DNA from: Clostridiales bacterium
GTDB lineage: Bacteria > Bacillota > Clostridia > Oscillospirales > Oscillospiraceae
Length of the DNA: 64,000 nt
Direction: 5' to 3'
NCBI GenBank assembly: GCA_012838665.1
Contig: DUOX01000023.1
Span: 62,001 to 126,000 of the forward strand
How positions within the stretch are numbered: the stretch's first letter is position 1; each line of letters begins with the position of its first letter. Positions 44,539 through 52,930 of the stretch are shown here, piece after piece. The notes beneath the pieces were generated by a model. It was not told the origin of the DNA and did no database searches. It worked only from the letters and a program-made list of their open reading frames with translations. Both the position numbers and the translations under genes were made by a program.

Positions 44539-45438
44539 ATGAGCGATTCAATTATAACCGGCGCCTATGATATGCATATACACACGGGTCCAGATATCAT
44601 GGATAGAAAGATGGACTACCTTGAACAGGCAGAACGTGTGGTAAAAGCAGGCATGGCGGGTTTCGTAATCAAAAGTCACTATTTTACCAGTTCCTCCTGG
44701 GCCAAGGTAGCAAACGCGAGATTTCCGGAGTGCCAGACCTTTGGCAGCATTGTTCTAAACAATTCCGTAGGCGGCATGAATCCTTTTGCAGTTGACGCAG
44801 TCGCGCGCGACGGCGGAAAGGTAGTCTGGTTCCCCACGGTTGACACGGTCGCAGCAATTAAAAAGACGGAGCACTCTGCCGAGCAAGGCGGTCGCCGCCC
44901 CCACTGGCTCGACGTACTGCTGTCAATACAGGCGGACGGAATAGTGGAGCTTAAGCCAGTCCGCATACTGGACGATAACGGCAAACTGCTGCCCGAAGTC
45001 ATCGAAGTTATTGACGTCATTGCAAAATACGACATGATTCTCTGCACCGGGCATATCTCTCCGCGAGAGGGAAAAGAAGTCGTAAAAACCGCATATGAGC
45101 GGGGAGTCAAAAGGATTATATGCACTCATGTGGACTCTGAGCTCTGTTTTTACGAAATTGAGGAGCAGCTTGAACTGGTTAAAAAGTACGGGGCATACAT
45201 GGAGCATTGCACCAACAGCTGCACCACGGGAAAGGTGTCATGGGATGTATGCCTGGCCCAAATCAAGGCTGTCGGATGCGATAATGTTATCATCAGCACC
45301 GACCTGGGCCAGCTTAAACACAAGTATCCGGACGAGGGCCTTTTGGATTTTGCGCACTGGATGCTGGAAAACGGAATATCGGAAACGGATGTCAGAAAGA
45401 CGTTTTACGATAATCCTCGCAAGCTTCTATTTGGATAA
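44539..45438 (+). CDS. Amidohydrolase-like protein (DUF6282 type)
   Basis: 299 residues with a TIM-barrel metallohydrolase pattern. HIHTGPD (residues ~14-20) gives the first His-x-His metal pair. SHYF after strand 2, LCTGHIS and CTHVDSE give later His ligands, and IISTDLG supplies the closing Asp. The layout fits the DUF6282 family, related to amidohydrolases, whose reaction is not settled. It may open a lactone, lactam or amide. ATG 44539 is chosen because GGGGTG precedes it and HIHTG proteins start close to this point. First gene of an eight-gene operon divergent from LysR. Confidence 0.65.
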   Translation: MSDSIITGAYDMHIHTGPDIMDRKMDYLEQAERVVKAGMAGFVIKSHYFTSSSWAKVANARFPECQTFGSIVLNNSVGGMNPFAVDAVARDGGKVVWFPTVDTVAAIKKTEHSAEQGGRRPHWLDVLLSIQADGIVELKPVRILDDNGKLLPEVIEVIDVIAKYDMILCTGHISPREGKEVVKTAYERGVKRIICTHVDSELCFYEIEEQLELVKKYGAYMEHCTNSCTTGKVSWDVCLAQIKAVGCDNVIISTDLGQLKHKYPDEGLLDFAHWMLENGISETDVRKTFYDNPRKLLFG

Positions 45439-45461
45439 TGCTTTTTTGGAGGCGATAAACA

Positions 45462-46214
45462 ATGTTTAGTGATCAACGTCTATTAGTAGTTTCAGCTCAT
45501 TCTGCAGACTGGGTATGGCGCAGCGGCGGAACAATCGCCAAGTATTTGGCAGGCGGAGCCGCGGTATATGTGGTATGTCTTACGCACGGCGTCCGCGGGG
45601 AGTCCGCCCAACTGTGGAAAGACCCGGATCAGGTGGCGGAGAATGTCAGAAAGATTCGGAGTCAGGAAGCAGCAAACGCTGCCAAGGTTCTTGGCGTAAC
45701 CAATCTTGAGATGTGGGATTTCAACGACTGCATGCTGGAAGTTGAGCCAAAGATTCTGCAAAAGCTTAATGAGAAAATCCGTCAGGTACAGCCTACTCTG
45801 ATCATTACTCACGACAAGCGTGACGTAACCAATCCTGACCACGGATTTGCAAGCGAGATTGTCTACCGTGCGGTAATCATGGCAAAGCAGAACGGAATTG
45901 ACTGCGGCGGATTGAAGCCCGCAAAACCCTGCCCCGTTTACGGCTTTGAGGCGTCGGAGCCTGAGAGAAGCGGCTTTGTTCCCGCCGTTTACATAGACAT
46001 TACCGATTTCTTTGAAAAGAAGCTCGAGGCAATGAAGTGCATTGAATCTCAGACAGAGGGACCCTTCATTCACACCAGACTGAGCACCCACAGAGGATGG
46101 CAGGCATCCCGCACCATAGGCGACAAAAACATTAAGTATGCCGAGGCCTTCACAATGAGAGATCCGCTTGTTGTAGCCAAGTTACCGGTGAGGAAGCTTC
46201 AGAATTTTAATTAA
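45462..46214 (+). CDS. PIG-L-family protein, GalB (4-oxalomesaconate hydratase)-like
   Basis: 250 residues of the PIG-L/LmbE Zn-dependent fold. In deacetylases the first motif is HPDDE; here it reads AHSADWVWRSGG, the form I associate with GalB, the PIG-L-family hydratase of 4-oxalomesaconate in Pseudomonas gallate degradation. The second metal region THDKRDVTNPDHGFA keeps the PDH of the family, and FIHTRLSTHRG is near the end. By that analogy it would hydrate a double bond of a tricarboxylic ring-cleavage product and feed an aldolase, and three RraA-type aldolase candidates follow directly. TTGGAGG precedes the ATG. Confidence 0.65.
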   Translation: MFSDQRLLVVSAHSADWVWRSGGTIAKYLAGGAAVYVVCLTHGVRGESAQLWKDPDQVAENVRKIRSQEAANAAKVLGVTNLEMWDFNDCMLEVEPKILQKLNEKIRQVQPTLIITHDKRDVTNPDHGFASEIVYRAVIMAKQNGIDCGGLKPAKPCPVYGFEASEPERSGFVPAVYIDITDFFEKKLEAMKCIESQTEGPFIHTRLSTHRGWQASRTIGDKNIKYAEAFTMRDPLVVAKLPVRKLQNFN

Positions 46215-46232
46215 CATGGAAGGAGGATTGTA

Positions 46233-46901
46233 ATGGGAGCATTAACTCCTGAACTAAGGGAACGCCTGTACAAGCTTAGTACTACCAATATTTCAGACGC
46301 AATGGACGCTTTAGGATTTTCAAACGTCTGTCATGGTATTGTGCCCCTGTACGAAAGTTGCAAGAAAATTGTTGGTGAGGCGATAACTCAGAGATTTATC
46401 CCCACGGACCACCTCCCCAAGCAGAAGCATGGCGGCATGGAGGCAATCCAAAATGCAGCCCCGGGAAGTATTATTGTGGTAGAAGGTAGCGTGCGCACCG
46501 ATATGAACACCTGCGGAGGAATCGCGGCTACTGCAGCCAGCGTGAACGGCCTCGCGGGCTGGGTGTCAGACGGCCTTGTACGAGATGTGGATGAGATAGT
46601 CGACCTGGGTTTCCCTGTGTACTGCAAGGGAAGAACTGTTTTAACCACCCGCGGACGTTTTATGGAAGCCGCTATTAATGAGCCCATCTGCTGCGGCGGT
46701 GCCCTGTGCCGCTTTGGAGACATCGTGGTGGCCGACAAGAGCGGCGTTGTGATTATTCCTCAGGAAAGGCTGGAAGAGGTTACGGTTAAGGCCGAGGAAC
46801 TCGCCGCCAGGGAAGATGCTATGATCCGCAGCATCAAAGAAGGAGCGGCCCTGGGCGATGTAGATGTTAAGTCAAACTATGAAAACATGCTTAAAAACTA
46901 A
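46233..46901 (+). CDS. RraA-family protein, HMG/CHA-aldolase-like, copy 1
   Basis: 222 residues of the RraA/class II HMG aldolase fold. It has NISDAMDALGF, GSIIVVEG, SDGLVRDVDE, GGALCRFGDIVVADKSGVVIIP and a C-terminal helix. The RD-x2-E/D motif (RDVDE) linked to 4-hydroxy-4-methyl-2-oxoglutarate/4-carboxy-4-hydroxy-2-oxoadipate aldolase activity is intact. E. coli RraA, an RNase E inhibitor, lacks the Asp. It would split a 4-hydroxy-2-oxo acid into pyruvate and another 2-oxo acid, or decarboxylate oxaloacetate. AGGAGG precedes the ATG; it lies 18 nt after the GalB-like gene. Confidence 0.75.
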   Translation: MGALTPELRERLYKLSTTNISDAMDALGFSNVCHGIVPLYESCKKIVGEAITQRFIPTDHLPKQKHGGMEAIQNAAPGSIIVVEGSVRTDMNTCGGIAATAASVNGLAGWVSDGLVRDVDEIVDLGFPVYCKGRTVLTTRGRFMEAAINEPICCGGALCRFGDIVVADKSGVVIIPQERLEEVTVKAEELAAREDAMIRSIKEGAALGDVDVKSNYENMLKN

Positions 46902-46925
46902 CTAAACAAGGAAAGGGGTTTTTTC

Positions 46926-47603
46926 ATGGAAAACAGGATTTTACCTCCGGAGATAATAGAGGCATTTAAAGAGCTTGACACTTCTGAAGTTGCCGATGCA
47001 GTCAACCGTTTCGGCATAAATACAGGTATGTTTGGAATCAAGAGCGTTGTCCCCGGCACAAAACTCTGCGGCCAGGCCTTTACCTGCCTGTTTGGAGTAT
47101 GCGCCGCCGGTCAGGAAGGCAAGATGGATTACCTGGATGACGTTCCGGCCGGACATGTTGTCGTTATTGATAACGATGGACGCCTCGATTACTCTTGCTG
47201 GGGCGATCTGATGAGCCGCGTTGCCATGCGCAACGGCGTGAACGGCACTGTTGCCGACGGCATTGTCAGGGACGTGAATGACATTCGTGAAATGAAATAT
47301 CCCACATTCGCCCGCGCAACGCATATGTGGACAGGCAAGATGCATTCTTACCTGGAGGCTGTACAGGTGCCCATTCGTATTGCGGGCGTCAAAGTCAATC
47401 CCGGCGACCTGATAATTGGTGACGATACCGGCGTTCTCAGCGTTCCTTTTGAACTGGCAGAGAAGGTTCTTGAAGCCGCTCAGGAAATCAGGGAAAGGGA
47501 GAAGGTTATCGAGGGCTTTATCCAGCAGGGCATGCGTCTTGACGAGGCTCGCGAGGCAACCGGTTACTATTTCCTCCAAGAAGCAAAAAAGGCACAGAAA
47601 TAG
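46926..47603 (+). CDS. RraA-family protein, HMG/CHA-aldolase-like, copy 2
   Basis: 225 residues. Family blocks DTSEVADAVNRFGI, GHVVVIDNDGRLDYSCWGD (ends quoted as VVIDN and WGD), VADGIVRDVND and NPGDLIIGDDTGVLSVP. The RD-x2-E/D motif is intact (RDVND). Divergent from copy 1, so the copies probably act on different compounds or form mixed hexamers. AAAGGGG precedes the ATG. Confidence 0.75.
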   Translation: MENRILPPEIIEAFKELDTSEVADAVNRFGINTGMFGIKSVVPGTKLCGQAFTCLFGVCAAGQEGKMDYLDDVPAGHVVVIDNDGRLDYSCWGDLMSRVAMRNGVNGTVADGIVRDVNDIREMKYPTFARATHMWTGKMHSYLEAVQVPIRIAGVKVNPGDLIIGDDTGVLSVPFELAEKVLEAAQEIREREKVIEGFIQQGMRLDEAREATGYYFLQEAKKAQK

Positions 47604-47612
47604 GAGAACATC

Positions 47613-48284
47613 ATGTCTAATGTTGGGTTCCGTCGATTTACGAACATAAACCGTCCTGACAAATCCATAGTAGAGCTGTTCAGGGGGCTCCCGACGCCCA
47701 ATATCTGCGACAATATGAGCAGGCTTTACGCTCTTTCGGGGCTTAAACCCTACAACAAGGCGCCTCTGCTTGGCACTGCTTTTACGGTCAAGGTGCCGGC
47801 CGGCGAGAATCTGATGTTCAATCATGCCATTGATTTGGCTCAGCCCGGCGATGTGCTTGTTATTGACGGCGGGGGTTCAATGGAACGCGCTCTCTGCGGC
47901 GAAATAATGATTAGCCACGCAAAGCACCGGGGGCTAGCCGGATTTATAATCAACGGCTGCATAAGGGATATTGACGCCATTGCCGATATGGATTTCCCCG
48001 TGTACGCGTTAGGGGCCAATCCTAACGGGCCGTTGAAAAATGGGCTTGGGGAGATTAACGTTCCTGTTGTCGCTGGCGGAATGGCAATATTACCCGGTGA
48101 CATTTTGATTGGAGATGCCGACGGTATTGTTGTTGTCAGGCCGCAGGATGCAGTAGAGGTCGCGGCCAAGGCCGCCAAGCAACATGAGGGTGAGCATAAG
48201 CTACTTGAAATCATAGCAGCAGGAACATGGGACAGAAGTAGTATCGCCACCGCTCTAGCTGAGAAGGGCTGCGAGATTATATAA
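47613..48284 (+). CDS. RraA-family protein, copy 3 with altered motif
   Basis: 223 residues: TPNICDNMSRLYAL, GDVLVIDGGGSMERALCGE, INGCIRDIDA and LPGDILIGDADGIVVVRP. The RD pair remains, but the residue two after it is followed by Ala (RDIDA), so the RD-x2-E/D motif is incomplete, and the usual DG before it is NG. It may have a changed reaction or be a structural partner of copies 1 and 2. TAGGAGA precedes the ATG; it starts 9 nt after copy 2. Confidence 0.72.
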   Translation: MSNVGFRRFTNINRPDKSIVELFRGLPTPNICDNMSRLYALSGLKPYNKAPLLGTAFTVKVPAGENLMFNHAIDLAQPGDVLVIDGGGSMERALCGEIMISHAKHRGLAGFIINGCIRDIDAIADMDFPVYALGANPNGPLKNGLGEINVPVVAGGMAILPGDILIGDADGIVVVRPQDAVEVAAKAAKQHEGEHKLLEIIAAGTWDRSSIATALAEKGCEII

Positions 48285-48307
48285 TTTAAACTTCATGTAA
48301 CTCATAG

Positions 48308-48351
48308 AAAGGCTGCAACACACGGTGCTCAGAACGTTTGTTGTAGCCTTT
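48308..48351 (+). other. Intercistronic hairpin before iorA
   Basis: AAAGGCTGCAACA pairs with TGTTGTAGCCTTT (13 bp, one G-U pair), followed by CGCGG without a T-run. It may adjust the ratio of RraA to IorAB transcripts. Confidence 0.4.
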
Positions 48352-48385
48352 CGCGGATTGTAAATGATTCAAAGGAGGATTGTTA

Positions 48386-50182
48386 GTGAGACGCCTTTTG
48401 ACAGGTAATGAAGCGGTTGCCCGCGGAGTGTGGGAGGCAGGCGCGGGATATGCGGCCGCATATCCGGGAACACCCAGCACCGAGATTCTGGAAAACATAG
48501 CAATGTATGACAAGAAGGATATTACAGCAGAGTGGGCGCCCAACGAAAAAGTCGCTGTTGAAAGCAGCCTGGGCGCTTCAATGGCCGGAATTCGCAGCTT
48601 TGTTTCCATGAAGTGCGTGGGCGTAAACGCTTCAGCGGATCCGTGGATGTGCATGTCCTACTCCGGCTGTAATGCCGGTATGGTTATTGCCGTGGCAGAC
48701 GAGCCGGGGCAGCAGTCAAGCGGACAGACCGCTCAGGACAACCGCACTTTTTTCAAGTTCGCGAAATACCCGTTCTTCGAGCCATCTGACAGTCAGGAAG
48801 CCAAGGATATGGTTAAGGAGGCATTCCGTATAAGCGAGGCCTCGGACACGGCGGTTGCAGTTCGACTGACAACCCGCGTATGCCATTCTAAAACCATTGT
48901 AGAGCTGGAAGATAGGCAGGAGTATGAGCCCCGAAACTATGAGCGCAATCCCGCAAAATACGTTCCCGTGCCGGGACACTCCCCTGCGCTTCTGGAAAAG
49001 GTTATGAGCAAAGCCGACAGGCTCAGGGAATATTCCGAGAATACCCCATTTAACCGCGAGGAAATATATGATACAAAAATCGGTATCATCTGTTCCGGTG
49101 TCAGCTATTGCTACGCAAAGGAAGTATTCGGCGAGAACGCGTCATATCTGAAAATCGGGTTTCTGAACCCCATTCCCATGAATAAAATCAGGGCATTCGC
49201 GCAGAAGGTTGACAAGCTTTACATCATCGAGGAAACCGACCCGATTATTGAAGACGAGGTGCGCCTTGCCGGAATCCCCTGTCATGGCAAGGATGTTCTG
49301 CCGAAAACCGGCGAACTGCTCCCCGATGTCCTGCGTGAAAAGATTTTAGGCGTTGAAATACCTAAAGTGGACGTTGACCGCGGCAAAATTCTTCCCCGCC
49401 CTCCCATGCTGTGTTCCGGCTGTCCTCATCGCGGGTTTTTCTATGAGCTGGGCAAACTAAAGAATGTCATGGTTTCGTCCGACATCGGCTGTTATACACT
49501 CGCCTGGGGCGAGCCTTTCCACACCGGCGACGCAGGCATATGCATGGGTTCGAGCCTTAGCGTTGGTCATGGCTTTAAGAAAGGAATGGATAAAAAGAAC
49601 GGAAATACGAAAGTGGTTTCCGTCCTGGGCGACTCCACCTTCCTGCATACGGGCGTACAGTCGCTGATGACGGCGGTATATAACAACAGTGATACTGTTA
49701 ATGTGATTTTAGATAACAGAATAACTGCCATGACCGGGCAGCAGGAGAACCCGTCCTCCGGCCTTACGGCCCAGGGGGATGCGGCGGTGGAGACAGACAT
49801 TCCCGCACTGTGCCGGGCCCTGGGAGTAAAACATATTGTGACAGTCAATCCAAACGACCTGCCCGCGGTCAGAACTGCCCTGAAGGAGGCCCTTGCGCGC
49901 GAAGGAGAGGGGCCCTCGGTCATAATAACCCGCTGGCCATGTGTCCTGAAGAAATTATCTCAGGCGGATAAAGAGGAATTCCCCAGCCTATACGCGGACA
50001 AGTACGACATTGATAAAGACAAATGCATAGGCTGCAAGCAATGCTTAAAGGTGGGATGCCCCGCCATCACATTTAATTCTGAGACTAAAACGGCAGAAAT
50101 TAATGATGATTGCAAGGGATGTACGGTTTGCTGCCAGGTTTGTCCCAAGCAGGCAATGTACATAAAGGAGGCTCGAGCATAG
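48386..50182 (+). CDS. iorA: Indolepyruvate:ferredoxin oxidoreductase, alpha subunit
   Basis: 598 residues. The N-terminal pyrimidine-binding domain (TGNEAVARGVWEAGAGYAAAYPG, ending AYPGTPSTEI) is followed by the TPP domain, with CSGCPHRGFF and DIGCYTLAWGEPF. A C-terminal 2x[4Fe-4S] ferredoxin domain has CIGCKQCLKVGCP and CKGCTVCCQVCP. It oxidatively decarboxylates aryl or branched 2-oxoacids to acyl-CoA while reducing ferredoxin, and its oxygen sensitivity supports an anaerobic host. GTG 48386 lies 7 nt after AAAGGAGG. In this operon it may take the 2-oxoacid released by the RraA-type enzymes. Confidence 0.93.
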   Translation: MRRLLTGNEAVARGVWEAGAGYAAAYPGTPSTEILENIAMYDKKDITAEWAPNEKVAVESSLGASMAGIRSFVSMKCVGVNASADPWMCMSYSGCNAGMVIAVADEPGQQSSGQTAQDNRTFFKFAKYPFFEPSDSQEAKDMVKEAFRISEASDTAVAVRLTTRVCHSKTIVELEDRQEYEPRNYERNPAKYVPVPGHSPALLEKVMSKADRLREYSENTPFNREEIYDTKIGIICSGVSYCYAKEVFGENASYLKIGFLNPIPMNKIRAFAQKVDKLYIIEETDPIIEDEVRLAGIPCHGKDVLPKTGELLPDVLREKILGVEIPKVDVDRGKILPRPPMLCSGCPHRGFFYELGKLKNVMVSSDIGCYTLAWGEPFHTGDAGICMGSSLSVGHGFKKGMDKKNGNTKVVSVLGDSTFLHTGVQSLMTAVYNNSDTVNVILDNRITAMTGQQENPSSGLTAQGDAAVETDIPALCRALGVKHIVTVNPNDLPAVRTALKEALAREGEGPSVIITRWPCVLKKLSQADKEEFPSLYADKYDIDKDKCIGCKQCLKVGCPAITFNSETKTAEINDDCKGCTVCCQVCPKQAMYIKEARA

Positions 50183-50766
50183 TGACAAAAAGTGTATTAC
50201 TTGTGGGAGTCGGCGGACAGGGAACTATAACGGCAAGCAAGTTGCTGACCCTCGGTCTTCTGGAGTCGGGCTATGACGTGAAGATGAATGAAATCCACGG
50301 AATGAGCCAGCGCGGCGGCTCGGTCTCCTCAGATGTGCGCTACAATGACACCGGAAAGGTTCATTCCCCTGTAATTAGCCTCGGAGGAGCAGATATTCTG
50401 GTGTCATTCGAGGAGATGGAGGCGCTCCGCTGGTGCGACTATGTAAAGCCGGAGGGCGCTATTATAGTTAGCACCGAACGTATTGCGGGGCTCCCGATTA
50501 TGACCGGGCGCATGGAATACCCGGAGGGTATTGTTGACGAGCTCAAGAAAGTGGCCAAAACAGTTCTGGCCATTGACGGTCCTGCCGAAGCCGAAAAAAT
50601 CGGCAACAGCAGAGTGACGAATGTAATACTCCTCGGTGTCATTGTCAAATACATGGGCCTTGAGAACATTGACTGGCATAAAATCATACGGGAAAACATA
50701 AAGCCGGCTTTTATTGATTTGAATATTAAAGCCTTTGAGCTGGGCAAAACCCTGCTTGACCGGTAG
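50182..50766 (+). CDS. iorB: Indolepyruvate:ferredoxin oxidoreductase, beta subunit
   Basis: 194 residues, the gamma-like domain of 2-oxoacid oxidoreductases: VLLVGVGGQGTITASKLL, EIHGMSQRGGSVSSDVR and DILVSFEEMEALRW. GTG 50182 overlaps the iorA stop by one base, with AAAGGAGG 8 nt upstream, so it is translationally coupled to iorA. Confidence 0.92.
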   Translation: MTKSVLLVGVGGQGTITASKLLTLGLLESGYDVKMNEIHGMSQRGGSVSSDVRYNDTGKVHSPVISLGGADILVSFEEMEALRWCDYVKPEGAIIVSTERIAGLPIMTGRMEYPEGIVDELKKVAKTVLAIDGPAEAEKIGNSRVTNVILLGVIVKYMGLENIDWHKIIRENIKPAFIDLNIKAFELGKTLLDR

Positions 50767-50826
50767 TTTAAGCGGGACTTCCAGCAAAAATCCAGACATT
50801 TCTAATTCAAATGGAGGAATTTATTT

Positions 50827-51702
50827 ATGCCTCAGGTGCATGATGTTTCAATAGTAATAGATACATATCCCCAAACCCGCACCATTAAGGAGGGCGAGCT
50901 GACCAGCCCGATTCTTAATTTGAAGTTTACGGAATACAAGCCCATCAGCAAGGCCTTTGATGATATGCTCAAGGACCAGCCTTTCGATGTGTGCGAAATG
51001 GCCCTCGGGACATATCTGCAGGCTCTTGATGTCGGAAAATCCGTAAAGCTTTTGCCCGTAGTAATGGGCGGAGAGTTCCACCACGGCAGCATTTGGTATA
51101 ATCCGGCCCTTGGTCATCTAAGTCCATCAGACCTGAAGGGCAAAAAGGTTGGTGTACGCGCCTATACCCAGACCACAGGACTGTGGGTGCGCGGAATTAT
51201 TCAGGAACAGTTTGGCGTGCCGTCAAATGAGGTCACCTGGGTAACCACGGAGGCCCCCCACGTCGCCGAATACGTCTGCCCATCCAATGTGGAGCTTATG
51301 GAGGGTGCAGACCTTGCCGAAATGGTCCGTGCAGGCGAACTGGCGGCTGTCATAATGGGCTCAAAGCAGGGCGGCCCCAAGGGCCTGGAGAGGCTTATCC
51401 CGGATGTGGAAGGCTCAATAGCCCAGTGGTACGAAAAACATAAGGCTGTGCCCATTAACCACATGGTGGTTGTAAGCGAGAAAATGGACCCTGCTCTGGT
51501 CTGCGAGGTCTATGACCTTCTGTGCAAGGGACTCGAGCTGGCATATCCCCCCGCAGACCGGAAAGAAACCTTTGCGCTACGTAACGGCGTTGACGAAGTC
51601 TGGAGCGCCGTCGAGCTGGCAATTCAGTATTCATATGAACAGGGCCTTACTTCCCGCGTGTTTGATAAGAGCGAGGTTTTCCATAAAGTCTTTAACGAAT
51701 AG
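50827..51702 (+). CDS. 4,5-dihydroxyphthalate decarboxylase-like protein
   Basis: 291 residues, cytoplasmic, with the periplasmic-binding-protein-like fold of the Pht5/MqnA/NMT1 group. Blocks resembling 4,5-dihydroxyphthalate decarboxylase are DVCEMALGTYLQAL, LLPVVMGGEFHHGSIWYN (cut here at FHHG), GVRAYTQTTGLWVRGIIQEQ and MVVVSEKM. No signal peptide or lipobox is present, so it is an enzyme candidate and not a transporter part. It would remove a carboxyl group from a dihydroxylated aromatic or related acid. TGGAGG lies upstream of the ATG. Last gene of the operon. Confidence 0.75.
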   Translation: MPQVHDVSIVIDTYPQTRTIKEGELTSPILNLKFTEYKPISKAFDDMLKDQPFDVCEMALGTYLQALDVGKSVKLLPVVMGGEFHHGSIWYNPALGHLSPSDLKGKKVGVRAYTQTTGLWVRGIIQEQFGVPSNEVTWVTTEAPHVAEYVCPSNVELMEGADLAEMVRAGELAAVIMGSKQGGPKGLERLIPDVEGSIAQWYEKHKAVPINHMVVVSEKMDPALVCEVYDLLCKGLELAYPPADRKETFALRNGVDEVWSAVELAIQYSYEQGLTSRVFDKSEVFHKVFNE

Positions 51703-51736
51703 TTAAATGGTCATCAACTGAAGCTAATCAAAAAAA

Positions 51737-51784
51737 CAGAGCCGTCGCGTCTGCTTTCACAGCCGCTTCGGCTCTGCTTTTTTC
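51737..51784. terminator. Bidirectional terminator
   Basis: CAGAGCCG pairs with CGGCTCTG, with an A6 run on the left and CTTTTTT on the right. It separates the convergent catabolic operon (+) and the ROK gene (-), whose last codons it overlaps. Confidence 0.75.
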
Positions 51785-52928
51785 AGGCTTCCTGACCGTA
51801 GACCTGATAAAGGGGCAGCAGGGCTGAACCTAGAATTGCGCCGGTTTCGTTAAAAGCCGAAACCCGTATAGGTACGCCCTCGTATCCGAAAAAGCGGGAG
51901 TTGAGCTTTAAATCGTTTACGCCGTAGCTCACTATGTCTTCCATGAGCTCCCCCAGGTCGCCGCCGATAATTACCTCATCGGGGCTGAGGGAAAGAAGTA
52001 TAGCCTCAATCCCGCGGAACAGAAAGCGCGTATACTCCCGAACTGCCATTATGGCCGGGGATTCACCGTCCCTGAACGCCCGGTGGAGCATTTGAAGGAG
52101 GGTTTTGTCATCCGCGGCAGGGATGTCCCCGGCCTGTTCCCTGTAATAGCGCAGCAAGGCGGTTTTGGATGCGTACAACTCCCAGCAGTCGGTTCGCCCG
52201 CACTTGCAGGAAAGGCCTTTGTCAGCAACTTTTATATGCCCGAATTCACCGGCTTTTTTATTGCTGCTTTTGTATATGTCCCCATCGATGAAAATACCTG
52301 TTCCTATACCCTCGGCCACCGAGATGTAGACGAAGTTTTTTCCGGCAGTGGCTGAATCGATAAAACGCTGAGCCAGGGCGGCGGTAATGGCTTCGTTTTC
52401 CAGGAAGAGTTTAAACCCCAGTCTGTTTTCGAAATCTCTAAAGCAATAGCTGCGCAGGCCGATGTTTGGAGCGTACTCCACAAACTTTCTTTCCGAGTCC
52501 ACAACGCCGGGGAAGGACATGCCGACCCCCAGAATATGAGAGGGGTCAAGTTTTTTCTTCTTAATAATATCCCCTATAACATTTTGGATTGCTTCCAGGG
52601 TCTCCTCAAAAAGAGGGCTCGGCACGATAGTGCGCCGGGCAATTTCATGCCCGGGCAGGTTCACCGCCAGAATCACTACCCTTTCCGGGGCGAAATACGC
52701 CCCAAAGAAATACCGGGAGTTTTCGGCGAGCCTTACCATCACCGGCCTGCGGCCTCCCGCGGATTCTCCGAAACCGGCGGTTTCCACAAGCCCCTCTGCC
52801 GTCAAGTGCTCTATATAAGTATTTATTGTGGTATGGCTGAGCCCCAGAGCCGCGGACAGCTCCAGCTTTGTCATGTCGCCCTTGTTGCGAAGCAGGTTTA
52901 GCAGTTTTTTGTGATTCAGGTTTTCCAT
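51783..52928 (-). CDS. ROK-family transcriptional regulator
   Basis: About 381 residues. An N-terminal winged helix-turn-helix (GDMTKLELSAALGLSHTTINTYIEHL, here by its ends GDMTK and YIEHL) is followed by a ROK sugar-kinase-like domain, with GVGMSFPGVVD, NEAITAALAQ, VAEGIGTGIFIDG and the Zn motif CKCGRTDCWE. Such proteins repress genes and respond to small sugars or other ligands. The start at 52928 lies 2 nt after the AsrB-like gene; no clear ribosome site is seen, so translation may depend on coupling. Likely regulator of the molybdoenzyme operon it belongs to. Confidence 0.85.
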   Translation of the reverse strand: MENLNHKKLLNLLRNKGDMTKLELSAALGLSHTTINTYIEHLTAEGLVETAGFGESAGGRRPVMVRLAENSRYFFGAYFAPERVVILAVNLPGHEIARRTIVPSPLFEETLEAIQNVIGDIIKKKKLDPSHILGVGMSFPGVVDSERKFVEYAPNIGLRSYCFRDFENRLGFKLFLENEAITAALAQRFIDSATAGKNFVYISVAEGIGTGIFIDGDIYKSSNKKAGEFGHIKVADKGLSCKCGRTDCWELYASKTALLRYYREQAGDIPAADDKTLLQMLHRAFRDGESPAIMAVREYTRFLFRGIEAILLSLSPDEVIIGGDLGELMEDIVSYGVNDLKLNSRFFGYEGVPIRVSAFNETGAILGSALLPLYQVYGQEA

Positions 52929-52930
52929 GT

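Noticed and set aside
50827-51702. A periplasmic binding protein for an ABC importer
   Set aside because: There is no signal peptide or lipobox, no permease or ATPase beside it, and its blocks fit the Pht5 decarboxylase-like branch.
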